Assembly: GCF_000621205.1 (NCBI RefSeq)
Contig: NZ_JHYY01000037.1
Location: 1 to 64,000, forward strand
Origin: Halotalea alkalilenta DSM 17697
Lineage (GTDB): Bacteria > Pseudomonadota > Gammaproteobacteria > Pseudomonadales > Halomonadaceae
Length of the DNA: 64,000 nt
Reading direction: 5' to 3'
In this document: piece by piece, positions 29,671 to 37,470 of the stretch
How the letters are laid out: each line of letters opens with the position of its first letter
Position numbering within the stretch: position 1 is the stretch's first letter
The notes under the pieces: model-generated
Told to the model about the DNA's origin: nothing
The model's database searches: none
The model's input: only the letters and a program-made list of their open reading frames with translations
Translations under genes and position numbers: made by a program

Positions 29671-30345
29671 TCAGAGGCCCACCAGCGCAGGCAGGCCGCG
29701 GATGTCGGCGATCTCGGTGGCACCGTAGCCGGGCGCATAGGGTTCATGGCTGCGGGCGACGAAGGCCTTGTCCTTGATTCCCATGAAGTGCGCCGACATC
29801 AGGTCGTAGCGGAAGCTCGAGGAGACGTGGAGCAAGTCTTCCGGATTGCAGCCGAGGGTGTCGATCATCGCCTCGAAGGCGGTCAGCCGAGGCTTGTAGA
29901 CCTTGAAGGTGTCGGCGGTGAAGACCTTGTGGAATGGCACCTCGAGCTTGGCGACGTTGGACATGATCTGATCGTCGCAGGCGTTGGAGTAGATCACCAG
30001 CGGGATCTTGCCTGCGATCTTCGACAGGCCCTCGATCACGTCGGGATGCGGGCCCCAGGTCGGTACCGCATCGTAGTAGCGCTGGCCGTCGGCATCGATG
30101 TAGTCGATGCCCCAGCGCTTGCAGGTGCGCTCGAGCGCGCCCTTGACCACCTCGACGTAAGGCTTCCACGGGCCCAGCACCTCATCGAACCGATAGGCGC
30201 TGAAATCGCGGATGAAGCGCTCCATCCGCGCCGGCTCAGGGATCCGTTCGGCGAAGAGCTCACGCGTCATCGTCGCCATCTGGAAGTTGGTCAGCGTGCC
30301 GTAGCAGTCGAAGGTGATGAACTTCGGACGCATGATCTCGCTCAT
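29671..30345 (-). CDS. HAD-superfamily protein, type II haloacid-dehalogenase-like
   Basis: A 224-residue HAD protein. Motif I FDCYGTLTN has the nucleophile Asp13 and Thr17; motif II YSNACDD supplies Ser/Asn; motif III is KVYKP; motif IV is HVSSSFRYDLMSA. By eye against L-2-haloacid dehalogenases, the Tyr six residues after the catalytic Lys is Phe, and the Asn before the motif IV Asp is Phe, so true dehalogenase activity is doubtful. It is embedded between two FAD oxidases, suggesting hydrolysis of a phosphate or similar group on an intermediate, or a repair role. Confidence 0.85.
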   Translation of the reverse strand: MSEIMRPKFITFDCYGTLTNFQMATMTRELFAERIPEPARMERFIRDFSAYRFDEVLGPWKPYVEVVKGALERTCKRWGIDYIDADGQRYYDAVPTWGPHPDVIEGLSKIAGKIPLVIYSNACDDQIMSNVAKLEVPFHKVFTADTFKVYKPRLTAFEAMIDTLGCNPEDLLHVSSSFRYDLMSAHFMGIKDKAFVARSHEPYAPGYGATEIADIRGLPALVGL

Positions 30346-30567
30346 GAGGGTGTTGTTCCTTTGTTTTATCGAGTGGTCGAGTGGTCATGGAGGTGGAAGG
30401 CTGAATCGCGCCCATGGGTCCATTACAGCATCGCGGCTTTGGAGCAGGACGCTGAAAGCGCGGCTGGTGCGGAACAAAAAGCTTTTTTCCCTGGCCGGGG
30501 CAGCAGGAGGTGCGGCTGGGACGAATGGCGATTGGCCGCCTCGCCGTCGCTTCCACCGCCCGGCGGG
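30346..30567. other. 222-bp gap inside the catabolic unit
   Basis: No gene is visible. A short inverted repeat GGAACAAAAAGCTTTTTTCC lies at 30471-30490; its T-rich end could make a small terminator or a promoter element on either strand. This is the largest gap in the minus-strand unit and is the likeliest place for an internal promoter. Confidence 0.35.
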
Positions 30568-31896
30568 TCACATCATCTTCGGCTGGCGTATCTCGCTGCC
30601 GTCGCTGAAACGCTCGAGCCTGAAGGCGGCGGGGTCGACGATCGGAGTATCGGATACCGCCAGGTCGGCGATCAGCCGTCCCGCGCCCGGGCCGATGCCG
30701 AAGCCGTGGCCGCTGAAGCCCGAGGCGATGATGAACCCCGGCAGCTGGTCCACCGGCGAGATCACCGGAATGATGTCCGGCGTGCTATCGATCAGCCCGC
30801 CCCAGGCTCGCTCCGCCTTGATCCCGGCCAGTGCCGGGTATTCGCGTACCAGTGAGGTCAGCGCCTCCTCGACCATTTGCTGGTCCGGACGAGGATCGAG
30901 CACCCGATGGCGCTCGAACGGCGAGACGGCGTCGAGCGCCCAGCTGCCGAGCGCCTCGGGGCCGGAGAAGAACGAAGGGCCGACCCGGTACTTGAGCTTC
31001 GCCAGGCGGCTCTTGAAAGCGACCCGGAACTTGGGTGCGTGACGCAGCCCCTGCGGAGTCAGTTCGAATCGTCCGCGGCCCGAGATCGAGAGCGAATAGG
31101 CGCCGTCGAGGCGCCTTCTCAGGGCGAAGCCAGGGGTCGCCAGCCCGCCGGAGATGACCTCCGCGGCTGCGGTGGTCTTCAATGCGGTACCGATCACGTT
31201 CAAATTCGGCAGGTCGATGCCGTGCCGCCGGCAGAAGCGTGAGCTCCAGGCGCCGCCGGCGCAGACCACTTTCTGTGCCTTGATCAGGCCGCGTTCGGTC
31301 CAGACCCCGGTGACCTTGCCGGCGCTGATGTCCAGCCCGCGCACCGCGCAGTTCTGATGGACGAAGGCGCCGAGATCCCGCGCCGCCGCCGCGAGCGCGG
31401 GGCTCGCCAGCGAAGGCTCAGCGCGTCCGTCGCTGGGCGACCACAGCCCGCCGAGCCAGTCGCTGGTGCTGCCGGGAGTGCGCTGCTTGGCTTCGCTGGA
31501 GGAGAGCATGTGGCTGACGAAGCCATAGGCACGGGCCTTGTCGATCCAGGCTTCCCAGGTCGCGAGTTCCGCGGCCTTGGTGCTGGCGTAGACCAGCCCG
31601 GAGCGGCGAAAGCCGAGCTCGCGCCCGGTCTCCGGGCCGAGCTCCTCCCAGCGCCGAAGGCTGTAGATCGACAGTGGCAGCTCAGGGAAGTCGCGGTTCT
31701 GCTGCCGGCACCAGCCCCAGTTGCGGCTCGACTGCTCCGCGCCGATCCGGCCCTTCTCCAAGAGCGCCACCGAGACCCCCTTGCGCGCCAGTTCATAGGC
31801 CGCCGCGGTCCCGACGATCCCACCGCCGATCACCACCACGTCGACGCTCTGCGCAAAGGTGGCGCTATCGCGAACGGCTTCTACATGGGCCCCCAT
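30568..31896 (-). CDS. FAD-dependent oxidoreductase, DadA/glycine oxidase-like
   Basis: A 442-residue DAO-family flavoprotein distinct from the PuuB-like one downstream. The Rossmann motif VVVIGGGIVGTAAAYELA is at 20-37, and GAEQSSRNWGWCRQQNRD is a marker of a subgroup annotated as D-amino-acid or sarcosine-type oxidases. C-terminal ASGFSGHGFGIGPGAG closes the FAD site. The start has AGGAG. It lies 68 bp after the aldehyde dehydrogenase. The two different flavin oxidases in one unit suggest two successive C-N oxidations, or two related substrates. Confidence 0.88.
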   Translation of the reverse strand: MGAHVEAVRDSATFAQSVDVVVIGGGIVGTAAAYELARKGVSVALLEKGRIGAEQSSRNWGWCRQQNRDFPELPLSIYSLRRWEELGPETGRELGFRRSGLVYASTKAAELATWEAWIDKARAYGFVSHMLSSSEAKQRTPGSTSDWLGGLWSPSDGRAEPSLASPALAAAARDLGAFVHQNCAVRGLDISAGKVTGVWTERGLIKAQKVVCAGGAWSSRFCRRHGIDLPNLNVIGTALKTTAAAEVISGGLATPGFALRRRLDGAYSLSISGRGRFELTPQGLRHAPKFRVAFKSRLAKLKYRVGPSFFSGPEALGSWALDAVSPFERHRVLDPRPDQQMVEEALTSLVREYPALAGIKAERAWGGLIDSTPDIIPVISPVDQLPGFIIASGFSGHGFGIGPGAGRLIADLAVSDTPIVDPAAFRLERFSDGSEIRQPKMM

Positions 31897-31964
31897 TTTT
31901 CCACTCCTGTTGTTCGGTTGTTGTGGTCAGGCTGCCAGCGACGCATCCCGCGCGCGCCGGCGCG

Positions 31965-33443
31965 CTAGCTCGCGGCGATGTCGATCAGCACGCTTTTGTA
32001 GCGCAGATTGGCCAGGTAGGCCTCGCGGCCGAGGTCCTTGCCGATGCCGGAGCGCTTGTAGCCGCCGGTCGGCAGGATGTAGTCGTCGCTGCGCCCGTAG
32101 CGGTTGATCCACACCGTGCCGGCTTCGATCCGGCGCACCGCGCGCAGCGCGCGGCCCAGATCGGCGGTGTGGACACCGGCGGCGAGGCCGTAGGTTTCGT
32201 GCTCGGCCAGGGTAAAGGCCTCTTCCTCGTCGTCGAACGCCTGGATGCTCAGCACCGGGCCGAAAATCTCCTCGCGCACCGCTGGGTTCTCGGCATCGTT
32301 CACCGCCAGCAGGGTCGGGCGATAGTAGTGGCCGCCCTCGATCGCGTCGCAGACGCCGCCACCGCTCAGGCACTGCGCGCCGGCGGCGCGGGCACGCGTG
32401 ACGATCTGGTCGATTCGTTCGAGCTGGCGGGCGGAGACGATCGGCGCGAGGGTGGTGCCGCTTTCCCAGGTGCGGCCAGGGCGCAGTGCGTCGAACAGCC
32501 GTCCGATCCGCTCGACCACCGGCTCGAGCAGCGCGCGCTCGACCAGCAGTCGCGAGCCGGCGACGCAGACCTGGCCCGCGTTGGCGGTGATCGACGCCGC
32601 TACGGTACGAATGGTGCGATCGAGATCCACCGCGTCGGCGAACACCAACTGCGGGCTCTTGCCGCCGAGCTCGAGCGTCGCGGCCTTCGGCCCCGACTGC
32701 GCGCAGGCCTGCATGATCGCGCTGCCGGTAGCGGTCGAGCCGGTGAAGGTCACCTTGCCGATCTTCGGGTGGCGACACAGCGCATCGCCTGTGGTCGGGC
32801 CGTCGCCCTGGATGACGTTGAGGATGCCGGGCGGAATACCGGCCTCGACCGCGAGCTGCGCCAGCCTCACCGCAGAGAAGGGCGTGAGTTCGGAGGGCTT
32901 GAGCACCACTGCGTTGCCGGCGGCGAGCGCGGGACCGACTTTCCAGCAGGTCTGGCTGAGCGGGAAGTTCCACGGCACGATCGCGCCGATCACCCCGATC
33001 GGTTCGGCGACCTGCATGCCGAAGCTGTCGCGTGCGGTGGCGGCCACTTCTCCGCCGTGCTTGTCGGCGAACTCAGCGAAGAAACGGATGCCCTCGGCGG
33101 TGTAGGGCACGTCCCAACTGATCGCCTGGTCGATCGGCCGGGTCGAACCGAGCGCTTCGAGCGCCGCCAAGCGCTCGGTCTCGGCCTCGACCAGATCGGC
33201 CCAGCGGCGCATCGCCCGCGCGCGTTCGCGCGGCGGCCGGCTGGCCCAGTCGGAGCGCTTGAAAGCGCGCCAGGCACTTTCCACCGCTTCGTCGACCAGC
33301 GTGGCATCGCCGAGCGGGAGCCCGGCGTAGACCGCTCCGTCGGAGGGCCGGGCGATATCCAGCACCGCAGCGGCAGGGCGCAGCCGGCCATCGATGAAGT
33401 GGGCGCTCGGGACCTGGATGTCGGCGGGGTCGAAACTGGGCAT
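31965..33443 (-). CDS. NAD(P)-dependent aldehyde dehydrogenase, PuuC-like
   Basis: A 492-residue aldehyde dehydrogenase. IGAIVPWNFPLSQTCWKVGP and VVLKPSELTPFSA form the cofactor site, FTGSTATGSAIM the nucleotide loop, the catalytic Glu is in LELGGKSPQLV, and the catalytic Cys in NAGQVCVAGSR. It resembles gamma-glutamyl-gamma-aminobutyraldehyde dehydrogenase (PuuC) and other amine-derived aldehyde dehydrogenases. It is the first gene of the minus-strand unit; ATG 33443 has only a weak ribosome binding site. It would oxidise the aldehyde that the downstream flavin oxidases produce. Confidence 0.88.
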   Translation of the reverse strand: MPSFDPADIQVPSAHFIDGRLRPAAAVLDIARPSDGAVYAGLPLGDATLVDEAVESAWRAFKRSDWASRPPRERARAMRRWADLVEAETERLAALEALGSTRPIDQAISWDVPYTAEGIRFFAEFADKHGGEVAATARDSFGMQVAEPIGVIGAIVPWNFPLSQTCWKVGPALAAGNAVVLKPSELTPFSAVRLAQLAVEAGIPPGILNVIQGDGPTTGDALCRHPKIGKVTFTGSTATGSAIMQACAQSGPKAATLELGGKSPQLVFADAVDLDRTIRTVAASITANAGQVCVAGSRLLVERALLEPVVERIGRLFDALRPGRTWESGTTLAPIVSARQLERIDQIVTRARAAGAQCLSGGGVCDAIEGGHYYRPTLLAVNDAENPAVREEIFGPVLSIQAFDDEEEAFTLAEHETYGLAAGVHTADLGRALRAVRRIEAGTVWINRYGRSDDYILPTGGYKRSGIGKDLGREAYLANLRYKSVLIDIAAS

Positions 33444-33498
33444 GGGGAGACTCGTTGGGTGACGGTGGTCGATGACTTCCATGCTAGGGAGTTTTCCC

Positions 33499-33513
33499 CG
33501 GCACAGGGTGCCG
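33499..33513. promoter_or_regulatory. Inverted repeat upstream of the catabolic unit, possible operator
   Basis: CGGCACAGGGTGCCG is a perfect 6-bp inverted repeat with a 3-bp spacer, 56 bp before the aldehyde dehydrogenase start in the divergent gap. A further GGTGCCG half-site follows at about 33519-33525 in direct orientation. Several operator families have this form; the cognate regulator is unknown. Confidence 0.35.
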
Positions 33514-33665
33514 AGCTTGGTGCCGCCCAGCGCAAATGATGCGTTCCTGGCGCGCGGTTTCATCCGAATCTGCCGAATTCGCGCGTCCTGGGCCTGGGCG
33601 GTGGCAAATGCCGGTGGCGGATGCCTAGAGTAGGCGTCCTCCGGAACGACATGGAAATCGTCTAG

Positions 33666-34523
33666 ATGTCCTCGCCCGATGCTTGCTCTAGTCTCGCGCT
33701 GCACCCGTTCGCCGCCGCCGATCTCGACGCCGCCCACCAGCTCTCCCTGGCACTCGCCTGGCCGCACCGGCGCGAGGATTGGGCGCAGCTGCTGCGGGCG
33801 GGCGAGGGGCTTGCCTTGGTCGACGGCGAGCGGCTGGTCGGCACCGCCTTCTGCCTCTCGCAGGGGCGCTGCGCGAGCGTCGGGCTGGTGATCGTCGCCG
33901 ACGATCACCAGGGTCGTGGGCTGGGGCGGCGGCTGATGCAGGAGGCGCTGGCGCTCGCGGGTTCCCGTACCGCGCTGCTGGTGGCCACCGAGGCCGGCGC
34001 GCCGCTGTATCGCAAGCTCGGCTTCGAGCGGGTCGGAGACGTTCACCAGCACCAGGGCGAGGCGCTTCCTCAGGCGAGCGCCGCGCTCGGTACCAACGGC
34101 CTGCGCAGGCTAGAAAAGGCCGATCGCCACGCGCTCGAGCAGCTCGCCGAGGCCGGCAGTGGCCATTGCCGCGCGCCAGTGCTCGGAGTCGCGCTCGACG
34201 CCGCCAACGCGGCCGTCGGCATCGAGCGCGACGGCCGATTGGTCGCCTTCGCCCTGCGGCGGCCCTTCGGCCGTGGCGAATCGATCGGGCCGATCTATGC
34301 TGAAAACCAGGATCAGGCCGAGCGCCTGGTCGATGCGCTGCTCGAAGACGCAGCCCAGCGCTTCATGCGCCTGGACGCGATCGACGATGCCTTCGACCCC
34401 GACTGGCTGGCGGCCCGCGGGCTCGTGCGCGTCGACAGCCCGATCCGGATGGTGCGCGGCGAGGCCCCGAGTCCGAGCGGTGCGACCCGGCAGTTCGGGA
34501 TGATCACCCAGGCGATGGGATAG
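33666..34523 (+). CDS. GNAT-family N-acetyltransferase with C-terminal Acetyltransf_18-like domain
   Basis: A 285-residue protein. Residues about 10-130 form a GNAT domain with the acetyl-CoA-binding VIVADDHQGRGLGRRLM and the C-terminal LYRKLGFERVGDV. Residues 150-280 look like a second, weaker GNAT-like domain of the kind found after GNAT in YitH-type proteins. It is divergent from the aldehyde dehydrogenase over 222 bp, so it may share its regulation. If it is part of the catabolic system it could acetylate an amine substrate; that is inference. Confidence 0.82.
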   Translation: MSSPDACSSLALHPFAAADLDAAHQLSLALAWPHRREDWAQLLRAGEGLALVDGERLVGTAFCLSQGRCASVGLVIVADDHQGRGLGRRLMQEALALAGSRTALLVATEAGAPLYRKLGFERVGDVHQHQGEALPQASAALGTNGLRRLEKADRHALEQLAEAGSGHCRAPVLGVALDAANAAVGIERDGRLVAFALRRPFGRGESIGPIYAENQDQAERLVDALLEDAAQRFMRLDAIDDAFDPDWLAARGLVRVDSPIRMVRGEAPSPSGATRQFGMITQAMG

Positions 34524-34633
34524 CGCATCGGGCGCTCATCGCCGCGCCACGCTTATCGCTCGTGCTTGTCGCCGATCCTCTCCCGGTGCGAGGATGAGTC
34601 GAGTCATTGAGTCCTCGATGGAGATCAGCGCAG

Positions 34634-35218
34634 ATGAACGCAGCCGTAGAAGAGAAGGACAAGGAAACCTCGACCAGCGCCAAGCTGCTCGAATGCATGA
34701 TCAACGCCCGCAAGGTCTTCATCACCGGCGAGATCGACCAGAAGCTTGCCCGCGAGACGGTGCAGCAGCTCCACGCGCTGGACTATCTGAGCCACGAACC
34801 GATCCAGGTGTTCATCAGTTCTCCCGGCGGGCACGTCGAGTCCGGCGACATGATCTTCGACGCGATTCGCTTCATCGAGTCGCCGGTGCTCACCATCGGC
34901 TCCGGTTGGGTCGCAAGCGCCGGCGCGCTGATCTTCGTCGCGGCGAAAAAGGAGAATCGCTACTCCCTGCCGAACACCCGCTTTTTGCTTCACCAGCCGT
35001 CGGGCGGGTTTTCCGGCCAGTCGAGCGACATCGCGATCTACTCCAAGGAGATCCTGCGAATGCGTGAACGGCTCAACCAGATCTTCGCCGAGGCGACCGG
35101 CCAGCCGATCGAGCGGATTCGCGAGGATACCGATCGCGACTTCTGGCTCTCGTCCTCCGAAGCGGTGGACTATGGCCTGGTGAGCAAAGTGGTCAGCTCC
35201 GCCCGCGAGCTGCATTGA
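34634..35218 (+). CDS. ClpP-family serine protease subunit (second ClpP)
   Basis: A 194-residue ClpP paralogue. The nucleophile Ser is in GWVASAGALIF (canonical ClpP has GQAASMGA), the His in RFLLHQPSGG and the Asp in EDTDRDFWLS, so the triad is intact. ISSPGGHVESGDMIFD matches the substrate-channel strand. There is no clpX or lon next to it, unlike the main clpP-clpX locus. Pseudomonas aeruginosa has a comparable stand-alone second ClpP. The start at 34634 is preceded by GGAG at 11 bases; a longer start at 34607 is less likely. Confidence 0.9.
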   Translation: MNAAVEEKDKETSTSAKLLECMINARKVFITGEIDQKLARETVQQLHALDYLSHEPIQVFISSPGGHVESGDMIFDAIRFIESPVLTIGSGWVASAGALIFVAAKKENRYSLPNTRFLLHQPSGGFSGQSSDIAIYSKEILRMRERLNQIFAEATGQPIERIREDTDRDFWLSSSEAVDYGLVSKVVSSARELH

Positions 35219-35403
35219 GCGTTGCGTTCGCGCCTCTTCCCGGTTGGAAGGGGCTCGAACGATCCTGCCGAAACCGCCCGCCAATAAAGCATTCCCTCTC
35301 GTCGCTGCGACGATTTCCAGCCGCCGTCGTTCGTCCGCGCTCGGCATACTGATGATGAAGCAAGCCATAACGAACAACTTCATCGGAGCTTTGCGAGGCG
35401 CAT

Positions 35404-36108
35404 ATGTCATTTGAGCAATTCAAGGCACTGACCTTCGACGTGGTCGGTACGCTGATCGATTTCGAGCGCGGTATCCTCGAGCACCTGCGCAAGTCCGTCG
35501 GTGACGCTGCCGAGAGCGTCAGCGACGAGGACATCCTCGCGGTCTATCGCGCGTCACGGGAGCGCCACAAGTGCGCGCGCTATCCCGATGACCTCGAGCG
35601 TACCTACTACGACATCATCTCCGCCTTCGGCTGGCCCGAGTCGCCGGGCGGCGCGCGTGGTTTGATCGAGTCGGTGAAGGATTGGCCCGCGTTCCCCGAT
35701 TCGGTCGACGCGCTCAAGCGGCTGAGACGGCACTTCAAGCTGGTGGCGATGACCAACGCTCGCCACTGGGCGCTCGACCATATGGCCCGTACGCTGGACC
35801 AGCCGTTCGACGACAAGATTTCGGTCGACGACGTGCGCTTCGAGAAGCCCGACCCGCAGTTCTTCGCCTATGCGCGCGGTCGCCTCTCCACCCAGGGCAT
35901 CGTCTTCGAGCAGATCCTCCACGTCGCCCAGAGCCAGTATCACGACATCGGCGTCGCCAAGCGGCTCGGCTACCAGGTGTGCTGGATCGAGCGGCGCCAT
36001 GGCCTGCCGGGGCCGGGCGGCACCCAGGCGTCCGAGTACACCGAGCCGCACCTGCACTTCACCACGCTTGCTCAGCTGGCCGACGCTGTCGAAGCCGAGC
36101 TCGGTTGA
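35404..36108 (+). CDS. HAD-superfamily protein, type II haloacid-dehalogenase-like
   Basis: A 234-residue HAD protein. Motif I FDVVGTLIDFE, motif II MTNARHW, motif III VRFEKPDPQFFAYA and motif IV HVAQSQYHDIGVAKRLG are all present, so it is probably active. As in the 29.7 kb homologue, the Ser/Asn pattern specific to L-2-haloacid dehalogenases in motif IV is absent (QSQYHD). The start follows GCGAGG. It sits 48 bp before a PuuB-like oxidase on the same strand, repeating the HAD plus flavin-oxidase pairing seen 6 kb away. Confidence 0.85.
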   Translation: MSFEQFKALTFDVVGTLIDFERGILEHLRKSVGDAAESVSDEDILAVYRASRERHKCARYPDDLERTYYDIISAFGWPESPGGARGLIESVKDWPAFPDSVDALKRLRRHFKLVAMTNARHWALDHMARTLDQPFDDKISVDDVRFEKPDPQFFAYARGRLSTQGIVFEQILHVAQSQYHDIGVAKRLGYQVCWIERRHGLPGPGGTQASEYTEPHLHFTTLAQLADAVEAELG

Positions 36109-36156
36109 CTCCTCCGCGCCCGCGCTTGTGCGGGCGCTTGGTTCTAAGGCACTGCA

Positions 36157-37449
36157 ATGTCTACCAATGGTATCGATTCGCTCTGGGCGGCGACCGCCTC
36201 GGCCGCGCCGCAAACTCCGGCGCTGCGTGGCACCCATCAGTGCGACGTAGCGATCATCGGCGGCGGCTTCACCGGGCTGTGCGCTGCGCACCATATCGCC
36301 GCCGGCGGCCGCGCTCCGCTGCTGCTCGAGGCCCGGGAGCTGGGCTTCGGCGCCAGTGGGCGCAATGGCGGGGTGGTCACCGCCAAGTTCCGGGTCTCGT
36401 TTCGCGAGCTGGAGCGCCAGCATGGCCTCGAGATCGCGCGGCGGATGTACCAGATGGGCTATGCCGCGATCGACCACCTGGAGACGATGACCCAGCAGCT
36501 CTCGCTGACCGCGGCGGACTTCCAGCGCCGCGGCCACTTGGCGCTCGCCCATACGCCGCGGGCATTGCAGGGGCTCGCTGCGGAAGTGGCGTGGATCGAA
36601 CGCGAGTTCGGCAAGGGCGCCGCGCGGCTGCTGTCGAAGGAAGAGATCGAGCGCGAAGTCGCGGTGACGGGCTTCCATGGCGGGCTGTTGAGCCCCAAGG
36701 CGGGGGGCGTCCATCCGCTCGAATACCTGCGCGGCATCGCCCGCGCCCTGGTGGACAAGGGCGTCGCCGTGCACGGCGATTCGCCGGTGAAGCGGATCGA
36801 GCAGCTTGGCGACCGGGTGGTGGTCGAGACCGAACACGGGCGGGTCGAGGCGGGGCGGCTGATCATCGCCACCAACGGCTATTCCGACCTGACCCCGGCG
36901 ACCCGCGCGATGCATCGGCAATTGATCCCGTTTCGCAGCGCGATCATCAGCACCGCGCCGCTGCCTGCCGCGCTGATCGAGCGGATCATGCCCGGTCGGC
37001 GGCTGTGCGGCGATACCAAACGGATGCTGCGTTGGTTCCGGCTGGTCGGCGACCGGCTGATCTTCGGCGGCCGCGGCGCCTTCGGGCGTGAGGATTCGAA
37101 GCAGGCCTTCGATGAGCTCGAGCGCAGCATGCGCGCGCTGTTCCCGGCGCTCGAGGGTATCGCGGTCGAGCATCGCTGGTCCGGTCTGGTGGCGATGACG
37201 CTGGACTACCTGCCCCACGTCGGCCGGATCGGCGAGCGGGTGTTCTATTCGGTCGGCTACAACGGCTCGGGTGTGGCGCTGAGCGGCTACATGGGCAAAC
37301 AGCTCGCCGCGCTCAGCGCAGGCGAGCCGGTATGGCTGGGGCCGCTCGAACGCCAGACGGCGCAGGAGATCCCGCTGCATGCCCTGCGCGCGCCCGGCGT
37401 GCGCTTGGCCGCCGGTTGGCAGCAGCTGCTCGATGCGCTCGGCCGCTAG
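36157..37449 (+). CDS. FAD-dependent amine oxidoreductase, PuuB/OrdL-like
   Basis: A 430-residue DAO-family flavoprotein related to gamma-glutamylputrescine oxidase. The FAD-binding motif VAIIGGGFTGLCAAHHIA is at 31-48, followed by GFGASGRNGGVVTAKFR, and near the end YSVGYNGSGVALSGYMGK. The N-terminal SIDSLWAATA-like segment (here GIDSLWAATA) is common in this subgroup. Its TAG stop lies inside a 34-bp perfect palindrome. With the preceding HAD gene it forms a two-gene plus-strand unit. Substrate probably an amine; specificity not readable. Confidence 0.88.
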   Translation: MSTNGIDSLWAATASAAPQTPALRGTHQCDVAIIGGGFTGLCAAHHIAAGGRAPLLLEARELGFGASGRNGGVVTAKFRVSFRELERQHGLEIARRMYQMGYAAIDHLETMTQQLSLTAADFQRRGHLALAHTPRALQGLAAEVAWIEREFGKGAARLLSKEEIEREVAVTGFHGGLLSPKAGGVHPLEYLRGIARALVDKGVAVHGDSPVKRIEQLGDRVVVETEHGRVEAGRLIIATNGYSDLTPATRAMHRQLIPFRSAIISTAPLPAALIERIMPGRRLCGDTKRMLRWFRLVGDRLIFGGRGAFGREDSKQAFDELERSMRALFPALEGIAVEHRWSGLVAMTLDYLPHVGRIGERVFYSVGYNGSGVALSGYMGKQLAALSAGEPVWLGPLERQTAQEIPLHALRAPGVRLAAGWQQLLDALGR

Positions 37450-37464
37450 CGGCCGAGCGCATCG
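37431..37464. terminator. 34-bp perfect palindrome at convergent gene ends
   Basis: Positions 37431-37464 form a perfect 34-nt palindrome (arms 16 bp each side of the central TA at 37447-37448). The TAG stop of the plus-strand flavin oxidase is at its centre, and the idnO stop is a few bases to the right. It most likely works as a bidirectional terminator or 3' end stabiliser although it lacks T runs. Confidence 0.6.
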
Positions 37465-37470
37465 ACGCAT

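Noticed and set aside
29671-30345. True L-2-haloacid dehalogenase
   Set aside because: The HAD fold is clear but the Tyr and Asn residues specific to dehalogenation are replaced, so only a general HAD call is made.
28374-33443. Classical Puu putrescine pathway
   Set aside because: PuuB-like and PuuC-like enzymes occur, but the glutamate-putrescine ligase PuuA, the hydrolase PuuD and the permease PuuP are absent and the importer is of a different family.
31674-33539. 621-codon plus-strand frame antisense to the aldehyde dehydrogenase
   Set aside because: Shadow of the real gene, with His/Asp/Arg-rich composition and no motifs.
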